Source of the DNA: Akebia trifoliata
Lineage: Eukaryota; Streptophyta; Magnoliopsida; Ranunculales; Lardizabalaceae
Assembly: GCA_017979445.1 (NCBI GenBank)
Contig: CM030716.1
Location: forward strand, 14,775,443 to 14,839,442
Direction: 5' to 3'
DNA: 64,000 nucleotides
The position numbers were made by a program, and so were the translations under genes. The notes beneath the pieces are model-generated. The model saw only the letters and a list, made by a program, of their open reading frames with translations, was not told where the DNA came from and made no database searches. This document shows, one piece after another, positions 34,920-46,069 of this stretch (positions are counted from its first letter, which is position 1; each line of letters begins with the position of its first letter).

Positions 34920-36319
34920 AACCTCGGAAGTTGAATTTCACTTGTCCTCCCATGTTCGATGGTGTTAAGTATACTTTTTGAAAAAAATAAAATGATGATA
35001 TACATTAATTTCCTAATTAGGGATGTGTGGAATATAAATGAGGAAGGTTGGAAACCTCTTGTTGACACCATATAAGTAAATGGTGTATCCACTACGGTTC
35101 TGAGGCCATCAAAGAATTGTTCCGAACGAGAAAAACTGACAGTAGCAATAATTTCAAAGCTCTCAATGCCATAACTAATGTTATTTTCGATGATGAATAT
35201 CAAATGATATGCACGTATATGTCTATCAAATAAGCCTAAAAAATCTTAAAGGCCTCATACGAGGGAACTAGTATTGTGAAAAAGTCTATGCTCCAATTCT
35301 TTAGAACTTAAAAAACATTAAAATAAAGAAGAGTGAAACTATTCAAGAATTATATGCACAGTTAAGTAGCATGCAATTCCATGTTTTATGTAGGGAAGTC
35401 TATCCCACAGGATATAGTTTATGCCAAAATCCTTAGATCCCTACCCAAGAAATTTACCTCTAAAGTCACCTCGATTGAGAAATATCAAGATGTGGAGACT
35501 GACAATTGAGGAACTTATGGGTTCTACCACCACTTTTGAGCTCCATTTTGAAGGTCTTCTTTCTAAAGGGAAGTCATCGGTCCTGAAGACCGCCTCATCT
35601 AAGACATCCCATAGATTGTCATCTTGTTCCCCTGTTGAATCCTCTTCCCAAGATAATAGTAAAATCACTGATGAGAAAGATGACGAGAATGACCTTGAAA
35701 AAGAGGACCTGGCCTTACCTGTCTCAAGATTTCATAAATTCTTTAAGAGGAAAATTTCTAATAGCATCGATAAAAAGAGTCAACCTATGAAAAGATGATC
35801 GACAATAGGAAAATTCTTATCCAAATCTAAGAAAGATGCCAAGTTTTACAACTATGACAGAAAAAAGTCATTATTCCATTGTATGTCCCTCTAAGCCAAA
35901 ATCTAAAGGTCCTAAAAGACCTAAGTTTAAGGGAAATACTATGATTGTAAAAACTATGTAGGATGATGACTTAGATGAGTCAGAAGATGAGAAACAAAGA
36001 TCTTCAAATTCTAAAGACTATAATACCCTTCAGATCCTTATGGCTTCCACCACAGCCTCCATCCCCGATGAGGATGAAGTTGAGGAAGATCAGGAATCTG
36101 GAAATCAAAATCCACCTAAAAATGGTTCTTTCTCTGATGAGAAAAGAGAAGACGTCGATGACGATGAACTTGAACTTCAGTCAGCGTTTGACCAACTATT
36201 CATTAGTCATGTTAAACTAACCAAGAAATATGGTGAAGAAAAACTTCAAAAAGAACAGTGGCATGCTGAATATGAATAAGTCAGTGAGGAAAAATATTTT
36301 TTAAGACTTTAGTTATAAG
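34920..36319 (+). pseudogene. Copia-2 gag remnant (Sirevirus-like)
   Basis: Broken frames carry the copia gag order. First comes a PPMFDG start with MMIYINFLIRDVWNINEEGW (34960-35070). An AYEGT-like part lies near 35260. The conserved YAKILRSLPKKFTSKVTSIE segment is near 35420, then LTIEELMGSTTTFEL (35490-35540). A Ser/Lys-rich and acidic tail follows (35560-36280). Stops and frameshifts are frequent. The gene is cut at 36319 by element E and resumes at 46070. Confidence 0.78.
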
Positions 36320-38014
36320 TGTAGACACCCCATTTTTGCACCCGCCTGATTAATCAACTCGTCAACCCGATCGCAATGATTCCCAATGATGGATGTGTAT
36401 TCCATTGCTTTACTTTGTTACCAGATATGTTTCAGAAATCCGGATGAGGTATCTCGAACTGACAAAACCTTAGAAACCACGCTACGCTAGGAAAATACTA
36501 CCCCAGAAACATAGAAATCATCATCTTGCAGATCAAATTACCAAAATACCCCTGACATCAAAACAACCCTAGAGCTTACGTTACGCTTAGGAAAACTCTC
36601 TCGAACACATAAAATAACAAATCGGAACCAAATAAATCATTTCACCAATTTTAACAGAATTTGATAAAATTACGAAAATGCCCCTCATAAAGTTCACAAT
36701 CATTTCACATAAAAATTTTCATAAATGATACAAACCAACATTTCCATTGAATTCCTTACGAAAAATCGATTCTAAAACATCCTAGAACATTAAAAACCGA
36801 CTTAAAACGTGAAAAGTCCTCTCCGGGGTAAAACGGTAATTTCACAATTTCATAATTAAAAAATTCGAAATTAATAAATAAAATATTAAATAATTGAAGT
36901 GAAACATTAATGAATTAATTTAAAATTTTGAACCTAAAAAATCGATTAATCGGACTCTCAGGCAAAATTGTTGAGGGTTCGTGGGATATTTCTTTAAGGA
37001 CCCCTCCATTTGGGGGTCCAAAGAATTAAAGAAATAATGGAAGGGGGTTCTCCAAAAATCAAAAGTAAATCAAGCAAGACTGAAGTCAAGGTATTAAAGT
37101 CAATCAAGTGAGACTGAAGTCAAAATTAAAGTCAATTAAGCAAGACTGAAGTCAAGATATTAAAAGTCAATCAATTAAGACTAAAGTCAAAACATTAAAA
37201 GTCAATCAAATAAGACCAAAAGTCATAATAGAACTCTAATTAAATAATAACTCTATCTAATAGAATTCTAATTAAAACACAATTCTACCTAAAACAATTC
37301 TAATTAAAACATAATTCTACCTAAAACAATTTTAACTAAAACACAACTCTAATTAAAAGATCTCTAATTAAACACTAACTCTATCCAAATCAACCCCTAA
37401 AAACATTTATAAATAGAGGTGCTCACACCCTATTTTCGGATCAAATCATAAACCCTAGGAGAAGTAGGTCTAGAAGCTCCCTTAGCCCCCCATAAACCCT
37501 AGTTTTGGAGTCCCAACTCCTTAGCTAACATCCCTCCTTCAATTTTAGTCTAGAAAACACCCAAAAGCCTTCTAAAAATACCCCCAAATCGGCAACGAAC
37601 TTGAAGAGTTCAGATTCAAAAACAAGGAGATACCTTACCTCGGAGATCCGAAGTCAAATCCGGAAATAGAACGAAGTAAGGAAGCACGGTACAAGGAGCT
37701 CTTTTTGTCAGATCTGAGGGAATAAAGTCCTTGCATCGGAAAGGTATTTTTTTTTATTTCTATTTTCATCTAGGTTTTAGCAATGTAATTTACTTGGGAA
37801 TTTAGTAGAGACCGGCTTTGGCCGGGCGGGATTGGTGCCTAACACCTTCCAATCCCGTAACATGATCCCCGAATTCAGTTTTCTTGGTTTTAGATTAGTT
37901 TTTATCCATTTAGAGTCATTGATCGGTTCCTAGACCGTAATAACTAGGTGGCGACTCCCAAACCTCAAGGGTCAAAAGCGGATCCGCGCACCCCGCGGAT
38001 CGAGGGCGCTTTCA
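36320..38014 (+). repeat. 5' LTR of element E
   Basis: 1695 bp. It contains an extra segment near 36955-37060 (CAGGCAAAATTGTTGAGGGT and following) that B lacks and copy D has. Tandem AGTCAATCAAG-type repeats occupy about 37065-37230, then a CTAATTAAAACA-type repeat to about 37375. TATA box TTTATAAATAGAGGTGC is near 37410. Confidence 0.85.
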
Positions 38015-38015
38015 G

Positions 38016-38033
38016 TGGCGACTCCACTGGGGA
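38016..38033 (+). other. Primer-binding site of element E, tRNA-Arg type
   Basis: Identical 18 bases to element B (TGGCGACTCCACTGGGGA), one base after the LTR. Confidence 0.8.
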
Positions 38034-38270
38034 CTATTGAGGATCAAACTTGAAAAACCCCAAGTATGGGAGCATTGCCAAGATGACCTAATTTTTTTCT
38101 ATTATTTAGTTGGATTTATTTTATTTATTTTTTCTCTTTATTTATTTTTTTATCTTGATTGTAGATGATTTTGGGTATTGCATTTTTTTTTCCAATTAAG
38201 GATCACTTTTTGATGACTCCTAAATAATGAAAGATTCAAATTAACCTATGAAAATGATGGAATGATGGAG

Positions 38271-39010
38271 GTTGGACAGAAATATAAAAACGTTTTAGAG
38301 AATATTCTAGCGAGAATTAAGTCTGGGAGCCTCTAATAAAATATAGATCTCGTCGAGTAGATTAATTTAGAATCTGAGTTCACTCAATTTCGTTATCGGA
38401 AGCCTTAGATATCATCGATGCAAGTTCCATCTGTAAATCTGAATTATTTCTGAATGAAAGTTGGGACAGCAACGTTAAAACTTTTTTATAGAATATTCTA
38501 GTGAGAATTAAGTCTGAAACCTATTAATAAAACGTAGATCTCGTCGAGTAGATTAATTTAGAATCTGAGTTCACTCAATTTCATTATCGGAAGCCTTAGA
38601 TATCATCGATGCAAGTTCAATCTGTAAATCTGGAATTATTTCTGAATGAAAGTAGAGACAGCAACGTTAAAACTTTTTTACAGAATATTCTAGTGAGAAT
38701 TAAGTCTGGGAACCTCTAATAAAATGTAGATCTCGTCGAGTAGATTAATTTAGAATCTGAGTTCACTCAATTTCGTTATCGAAAGCCTTAGATATCATCG
38801 ATGCAAGTTCAATCTGTAAATCTGGAATTATTTCTGAACGAAAGTTGGGACAGCAACGTTAAAACTTTTTTACAGAACATTCTGGTGAGAATTAAGTCTA
38901 GGTACCTCTTAATAAAATGTAGATCTCATCGAGTAGATTAATTTAGAATTTGAGTTCACTCGATTTCGTTATCGGGAGCCTTAGATATCATCAATGTAAA
39001 TTCAGATTGT
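38271..39010 (+). repeat. About 190-bp tandem repeat after the PBS of element E (4 copies)
   Basis: Units start near 38271, 38460, 38651 and 38844 with GTTGGGACAGCAACG or close forms (spacing 189, 191, 193). B has three such units, so copy number varies between family members. Confidence 0.8.
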
Positions 39011-39811
39011 ATTTTCCTAATTTACAGAAAATCTGAATTTATCTAATGTTGGCACAATTAATGTTCTTGAGAGTGAGCTCATCTCAACAATTGTCATTCT
39101 ATCATCAATGTAACACCTATTGGAATCTCGATTTATTTTGGATCACCCAAAAGTGATCATTGATTGGACCTTAAAAATTATAAAAATTATGCCTATTGCA
39201 ATGTTTGTTTGATCATTATCATATGCCATATTTATTGATTAATTTACCATGATCTTGCTTGAAATACATGATTGATGTTGATCGTAATGTTAATGTGCTT
39301 ATGTGATGGGAATAATGTGATCTTAATTGAATATTCATATGATTTGAATGATTTTGGTTTTGATTAAATGTATGATTGGTTTGATTGATCCATGGGCCCA
39401 TTTGTTTGAAAAAGGTCCCGGGCACACCCCACCCTGTTTTGCACACACCACATGCACGTTTACTGTTTTACTCACTTACACGTCCCATTTAGCCAACGTG
39501 GCACTAGTGCGTGGCCCGATCTCTTCGGAGATGCGACGTCATTCATGAAACCCACAACTCCAGTCACGTACCTTAGGGTATATCAAACTGGGGGCATCAA
39601 CACCATCTGATCAGGTGATTCTGAGAAGTATGTTGATGCACCCAGGCTGGAGCGACCTGGGCCTTTGACCTATTGTAAGCCACACAGTCACATGTCCCGA
39701 TTGCCAACGTAGTACTAGTACGTGGTCGGTCCCTCTGTGGGATGCCAAACCATTTATGAAAGCTACAACTCTTGACTCGTACCCGTAGGTATAAAAGATA
39801 TAGTCTAAGTA

Positions 39812-40030
39812 TATCAATTGCACTTCTTGGTCAAAACCGGTGCCTAAGCAAGATCTTGCCCCGCTGTACCCTACTGTACGAGGGGGATAGACTACGTCTA
39901 TTCTAGACGAGAGGTATTTAAGTGGGCCCTTGCTCAGCATTGTGCGCCACCTCTCAACTGGAGATCGAACTAGCTGTTTTTGACTTCAGAGAAGTGAATT
40001 GAGGTTTTAGATTATCACCTATACGGTATA
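39812..40030 (+). other. Leader module of element E
   Basis: Near-identical to B 25150-25345, but with an added part starting ATCAATTGCACTTCTTGGTC (near 39812) that is also present in the Athila leader (ACCAACTGCACTTCTTAATC, near 53880). B therefore most simply lost it. Confidence 0.65.
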
Positions 40031-42080
40031 TCAAACCAAGTCACCACGTATCGAGAGGTATATAGGTGTGCTTGGGCAAGGGTGGCTAGATAAAAATGCA
40101 TTGCACGTAGTAAACCTAGAGTCTAGAAGCCTTCCTATAGGCCACGACCCGAATTAACTATGGGTGTTCCTGGGTTACTTTATTCAATCCAACCAACAGG
40201 TAGGTGGGTGGACCGATCCAGAATAATCAAACAAAACTCGCAATATCGGTCCTACCCAATCGGTGAAATGTACTGATTAATTTGAACCACTTAAACCAGT
40301 TGACCCAATTGACAAATGGATCAAACTGATCAATACCAAATCAATTGGACTAATTGGTTTCACTTTTAAAAATCCAGACCACTTTGTATAGAAAGATTCG
40401 ATCTTAGGATCAAATTAATTTGTCTGATCAAATGTTCGATCCCAATCAAGGGTAGATCCGTGCCTAACCTTTCTCACTTTTTTGGTCACCATAGACTTAT
40501 AGTGCATTTGGATTCGATATTTCCCATCGAACTTGGGCTATTCTATATCGAAACTTTAATCATGTGGTTAAGAGTCAAACCTTTAGAGTCAATGGTTAAC
40601 CTTGGTTTACTTCCAATCGGGTGATAATTGGTCCCAAATATTTTAAATCCTCATCTGTGTCATTTTGGGTCCGTCAAAAAGAGTCGTCTAGTCAAAGTAC
40701 CAATGTTAAGTTCAAGTAGTCCATCCACCCAAAAGGACCTTCTCTCTTTGTAGATATTGTCCCTGAGTTTTCTTTGAGTTTCAATCCAGTTTTTGTCATT
40801 CTTTAAATCCAGTAGTTGAGTTTGTCAATCAATGTTTTTCAATTCCAATAAAATATAGAAGCTTATGATTATCATACGTGTAATAATGATTTGAGCATAA
40901 TATCTAATATGAGGATTGACTTAGAGCTCACTAATCAAACTCGATAAATATTTGAATTAAAGAGTACACTCAAAAAGTGCAAATGGGTACTACATTTTCC
41001 TTAGAAGAACATAAAAAGATGATAGATTTACGTGAGAAATTCAACAACATTCCTGCATGGTCTCGTGAGAATATATGGATAGATTGCACCAAAATAGATC
41101 AAATCTTAAAGTTGAGGGTGAATTTTAAAATCAAGAATGATGTATTTGAAACCATCAACAAAGGTGTTAAGTGTTAAGATCTGCAAAGAAGGGATTCATT
41201 ATGTTTTTCACTTAAGAAAGAAGAGTTCTCATTCGCGAAAGAATATAAGATTTTTTTTCGAAGTTTGGAAAGGATTGAACGAGTCAACGTCAAATACAAA
41301 GAAGTCAATCACACTCAATTTTGTAAAAGAAGACTAAAGATTTCTCTTTATCAGAAAAAGACTGAAGATTATTCATTCTCAGAAGAAGAAGATTGAAGAC
41401 TCATTCTTAAGAAGACCTTACTCGATAGAGCAATCAAGACATCAAGTTCCTCTAAACCTTGGCCAAATCAAGTAGTATTTCACAAAAGGAGGCCTTCATT
41501 GGTCGAACCATTTTCCTGTCTTACCAAGAAAAAGATAATCTTCTTTAGCCCCTTGCATCCTCTAAAAAAATCAAATAGCCTGTTTCTTTCTAAATCACAC
41601 CAACCAACCTTGGGAGGGAATCTTAGTATGAACTACGTTTTGACCTGATCCCAAAAGGAAAAAAAGAAATATTTGGGGTACGTAGGCAACCTGAGAAGTT
41701 ACTTCAGGCCCGGTCATTAAAAGAAAAATGTATTTTTTAAGGAAAGTGTCATCCAAAAGAAAAATCTACTATTGAAATGTTCAAAAGAAAAGAATGCCAA
41801 ACTAAGGGCATTAGAAAAAAGAATCAAAAGAATTGATAAAAAGAAAAGAATGCCAAACTAGGGGCATTTAGAAAAAAAATTAAAATAATTGATAGGAAAG
41901 AGAGAATATCAAACTAGGAGCATTTTGGGAAGTTGAGCCTTATATCTTTTCTTTCTAAACCATATCCTAAGCCCACCTATTAAGTCCTCCTGAAGGCTAA
42001 TTGACTCGGTTAAGGTGCAGGGAACTGAGAAGTTGTCGAGTTGGTTATACAAGATCATCAAGAAAAAAAAAAAAAGCCCG

Positions 42081-42250
42081 CTAAGTCGAAAACCTGAAAA
42101 GGCGGCTTAGGCAAAATTTAGGGCATAACCATAAAAAAGAAAGTCTGCTAGGTTGAAAACCTGAAAAGGCGACCTAGGTAAAAATCAAGGCATCATCAGA
42201 AAAAGAAAGAGCAAAGCCCGCTAGATTGAAAACCTGAAGAGGCGATCTAG
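42081..42250 (+). repeat. Three covarying 30-nt hairpins in element E
   Basis: Units 42081-42110, 42148-42177 and 42221-42250. Outer stems are CTAAGT/GCTTAG, CTAGGT/ACCTAG and CTAGAT/ATCTAG. The inner stem is CCT/AGG in all but for one G-for-A loop change. Unit order and length match element B. Confidence 0.78.
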
Positions 42251-42918
42251 GCAAAAATTAGGGCATCATCAAATGGGAGGAAATGTCCCGTCAAGAAGAA
42301 AAATTCAGAAGGAAGCTTGTACAGAAACTGCAGAACCATTCAAGCCACGGTATTTGTCTTTTAGCCAAGAGCTCACATCCGACAAAGACAATATTATCAG
42401 AAGTCATCTTGAACATTGTAGGATCTTCAAAAGTATGTTTACTTGTTCAAGTGTTCGCTAATGGAAGATGTAGAAGCATCAACCACTTTGAAAAGGAAGA
42501 TCTTTTATTCTAATATTTATCAAGATTTTTTAAGTCCAGCTCAAGCATTTTTCAAAAGATATTCGAAAGAAAATGATCAATTCTTTATTGCACATATGAT
42601 AATCTTAAGAGTCTTAAATTTAAGAGAATGTCAGTTCTTCTATCTATCATACATCAGAGTCCATATTTTTCAAGCGTAATCCATTCCATCAGTCTCGTAG
42701 TCAAGTCCCAGTTAAAGTCAACATTGAAACTAGGGGCATTTTTGAAGGTCATTTAATTCTAAAGTTTTTGTTCTTAATCACATGATAAAAAGAAAATCAT
42801 ACAAAAGCTTAAAAGTTCGGCGAAACCCAATGATAATTACGAATCCAGATGCATGATAAGCCAATAAAGGCCTGATCTTTCAAACTTTGAGCTCGATTTT
42901 GAATCATATAATCAATTA

Positions 42919-43930
42919 ATAGGATTGTTTAAGTTCCTATAAATCTAAGCTCGAGAAACGTGGCTTAGTAAATTCGAGTCTGAGAAGCGAGATTCCAACT
43001 TTTGAATCATAGAATGAATAGGCTTTTTGAAGTGCCTACAAACCTAAGTTCGAGTCCAAGAAACGAGACTCCAACTTGTTGAATCATAGAATGAATAGGC
43101 TTTTTGAAGTGCCTACAAACCCAAGTTCGAGTCCGAGAAACGAGACTCCAACTTTTTGAATCATAGAATGAATAGGCTTTTTGAAGTGCCTACAAACCTA
43201 AGTTCGAGTCCGAGAAACGAGACTCCAACTTGTTGAATCATAAAATGAATAGGCTTTTTGAAGTGCCTACAAACCTAAGTTCGAGTCCGAGAAACGAAAC
43301 ACTCCAACTTTTGAATCATAGAATGAATAGGCTTTTTGAAGTGCCTACAAACCTAAGTTCGAGTCCGAGAAACGAGACTCCAACTTTTTGAATCATAGAA
43401 TGAATAGGCTTTTTGAAGTGCCTACAAACCTAAGTTCGAGTCTGAGAAACGAGACTCCAATTTTTGAATCATAGAATGAATAGGCTTTTTGAAGTGCCTA
43501 CAAACCTAAGTTCGAGTCCGAGAGAAACGAGACTCCAACTTTTTGAAATAAATATAGGCTTTTTGAAGTGCCTATAAACCTAAGTTCGAGTCCGAGAAAT
43601 GAGACTCCAACGTTTTGAATCATAGGCTTTTTGAAGTGCCTATTAACCTTAGTTCGAGTCCGAGAGAAACGAGACTTCAATTTTAATAGGATTGTTTAAG
43701 TTCCTGCAAACCTTAGCCAGAGTCCGAGAAACGAGACTCCAGCTTTGTTTGAAATCATATTGAATTAATAGGATTGTTTAAGTTCCTTAGCCTGAGAAGC
43801 TTGGCTACAATAGGCTCCAGTCCAGAGAAACGAGACTCCGGCTTTGTTTGAGTCAATTGAATTAACAGGATTGTTAGCGTGGCCTACAATAGTTCGAGTT
43901 CGATAAACGAGACTCATACCTTTTCGTGCT
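42919..43930 (+). repeat. About 76-bp short-hairpin tandem array in element E
   Basis: Nine regular units of 70-78 bp start TAGGCTTTTTGAAGTGCC and include TTCGAGTCCGAG, AAACGAGACTCCAACTT and GAATCATAGAATGAA. More degenerate units flank them. In each, AAGTT-C-GAGTC pairs with GACTC-C-AACTT around a 10-nt loop. Flanking units carry the alternative AGCC/GGCT-type stem (for example TAGCC...GGCTA near 43788). The spacing is regular, but units have no variable spacers, so this is not a CRISPR array. Confidence 0.82.
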
Positions 43931-44376
43931 CTAAAAAAGAATTTCAATAGGATTTAACGAAGTTCCTACATTGTTATGACTCCAATTGCTTTATTGTTCA
44001 ACCTTGCCATGATTGCTTTCGTTGCATAAACACATTTCAATTTTGAATCATTATTGTCAGTGAGAGAAGATCTCTGGGACCTGGCACATTTTTACTCAGT
44101 TTCACACAGTACACACACTCACACTTGCACTTTTTAGTCAAGGAGAATTCTTTAAAATTCAAGGATCTGACACCGTCAGTGAGAGTTTGCGCTCAAGGAC
44201 CTGACAACCTTTTGATTCGGGGAGAGCTTTACCCTCAAGGATCCGAACACCTCGACGAATTGCTAAATCAGGCTGCAAAATGAACTGTCACTAGCTTTGG
44301 CATTCAGATATCGCACTATCTACCAAAATAGATTTGCTATCTAGTTTGCTTCAACCCTCCGCCAAAGAGGGGCATC

Positions 44377-46069
44377 TGTAGACACCCCATTTTTGCACCC
44401 GCCTGATTAATCAACTCGTCAACCCGATCGCAATGATTCCCAATGATGGATGTGTATTCCATTGCTTTACTTTGTTACCAGATATGTTTCAGAAATCCGG
44501 ATGAGTATCTCGAACTGACAAAACCTTAGAAACCACGCTACGCTAGGAAAATACTACCCCAGAAACATAGAAATCATCATCTTGCCAGATCAAATTACCA
44601 AAAATACCCCTGACATCAAAACAACCCTAGAGCTTACGTTACGCTTAGGAAAACTCTCTCGAACACATAAAATAACAAATCGGAACCAAATAAATCATTT
44701 CACCAATTTTAACAGAATTTGATAAAATTACGAAAATGCCCCTCATAAAGTTCACAATCATTTCACATAAAATTTTCATAAATGATACAAACCAACATTT
44801 CCATTGAATTCCTTACGAAAAATCGATTCTAAAACATCCTAGAACATTAAAAACCGACTTAAAACGTGAAAAGTCTCTCCGGGGGCAAAACGGTAATTTC
44901 ACAATTTTCATAATTAAAAAATTCGAAATTAATAAATAAAATATTAAATAATTGAAGTGAAACATTAATGAATTAATTTAAATTTTGAACCTAAAAAATC
45001 GATTAATCGACTCTCAGGCAAAATTGTTGAGGGTTCGTGGGATATTTTTTAAGGACCCCTCCATTTGGGGGTCCAAAGAATTAAAGAAATAATGGAAGGG
45101 GGTTCTCCAAAAATCAAAAGTAAATCAAGCAAGACTGAAGTCAAGGTATTAAAGTCAATCAAGTGAGACTGAAGTCAAAATTAAAGTCAATTAAGCAAGA
45201 CTGAAGTCAAGATATTAAAAGTCAATCAATTAAGACTAAAGTCAAAACATTAAAAGTCAATCAAATAAGACCAAAAAGTCATAATAGAACTCTAATTAAA
45301 TAATAACTCTATCTAATAGAATTCTAATAAAACACAATTCTACCTAAAACAATTCTAATTAAAACATAATTCTACCTAAAACAATTTTAACTAAAACACA
45401 ACTCTAATTAAAAGATCTCTAATTAAACACTAACTCTATCCAAATCAACCCCTAAAAAACATTTATAAATAGAGGTGCTCACACCCTATTTTCGGATCAA
45501 ATCATAAACCCTAAGAGAAGTAGGTCTAGAAGCTCCCTTAGCCCCCCATAAACCCTAGTTTTGGAGTCCCCAACTCCTTAGCTAACATCCCTCCTTCAAT
45601 TTTAGTCTAGAAAACACCCAAAAGCCTTCTAAAAATACCCCCAAATCGGCAACGAACTTGAAGAGTTCAGATTCAAAAACAAGGAGATACCTTACCTCGG
45701 AGATCCGAAGTCAAATCCGGAAATAGAACGAAGTAAGGAGCACGGTCAAGGAGCTCTTTTTGTCAGATCTGAGGGAATAAAGTCCTTGCATCGGAAAGGT
45801 ATTTTTTTTTATTCTTATTTTCATTTAGGTTTTAGCAATGTAATTTACTTGGGAATTTAGTAGAGACCGGCTTTGGCCGGGCGGGATTGGTGCCTAACAC
45901 CTTCCAATCCCGTAACATGATCCCCGAATTCAGTTTTCTTGGTTTTAGATTAGTTTTTATCCATTTAGAGTCATTGATCGGTTCCTAGACCGTAATAACT
46001 AGGTGGCGACTCCCAAACCTCAAGGGTCAAAAGCGGATCCGCGCACCCCGCGGATCGAGGGCGCTTTCA
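44377..46069 (+). repeat. 3' LTR of element E
   Basis: 1693 bp. It differs from the 5' LTR by about 17 single-base insertions or deletions, many in homopolymers, and by only a handful of substitutions. It is preceded by the polypurine tract AAAGAGGGGCATC. Confidence 0.85.

Larger units (their letters stand above)
36320..46069 (+). mobile_element. Element E: complete non-coding (LARD-like) relative of element B
   Basis: LTRs 36320-38014 and 44377-46069 (1695 and 1693 bp) have the same ends as B. The insertion is flanked by perfect duplications ATAAG (36315-36319, 46070-46074). The internal 6.4 kb follows B in order: PBS, four 192-bp-type repeats, leader module, post-pol region, three hairpins, short-hairpin array, polypurine tract. 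It has no gag: sequence equivalent to just before B's gag (about 40725) runs within some tens of bases to sequence equivalent to just after it (about 40760). Differences between its LTRs are mostly single-base indels. It would rely on proteins from other elements for gag and pol functions. It sits inside copia-2 gag. Confidence 0.88.

Noticed and set aside
42919..43930. Regularly spaced repeats resembling a CRISPR array
   Set aside because: Units are contiguous tandem repeats without unique spacers, in a plant retrotransposon; no cas genes.
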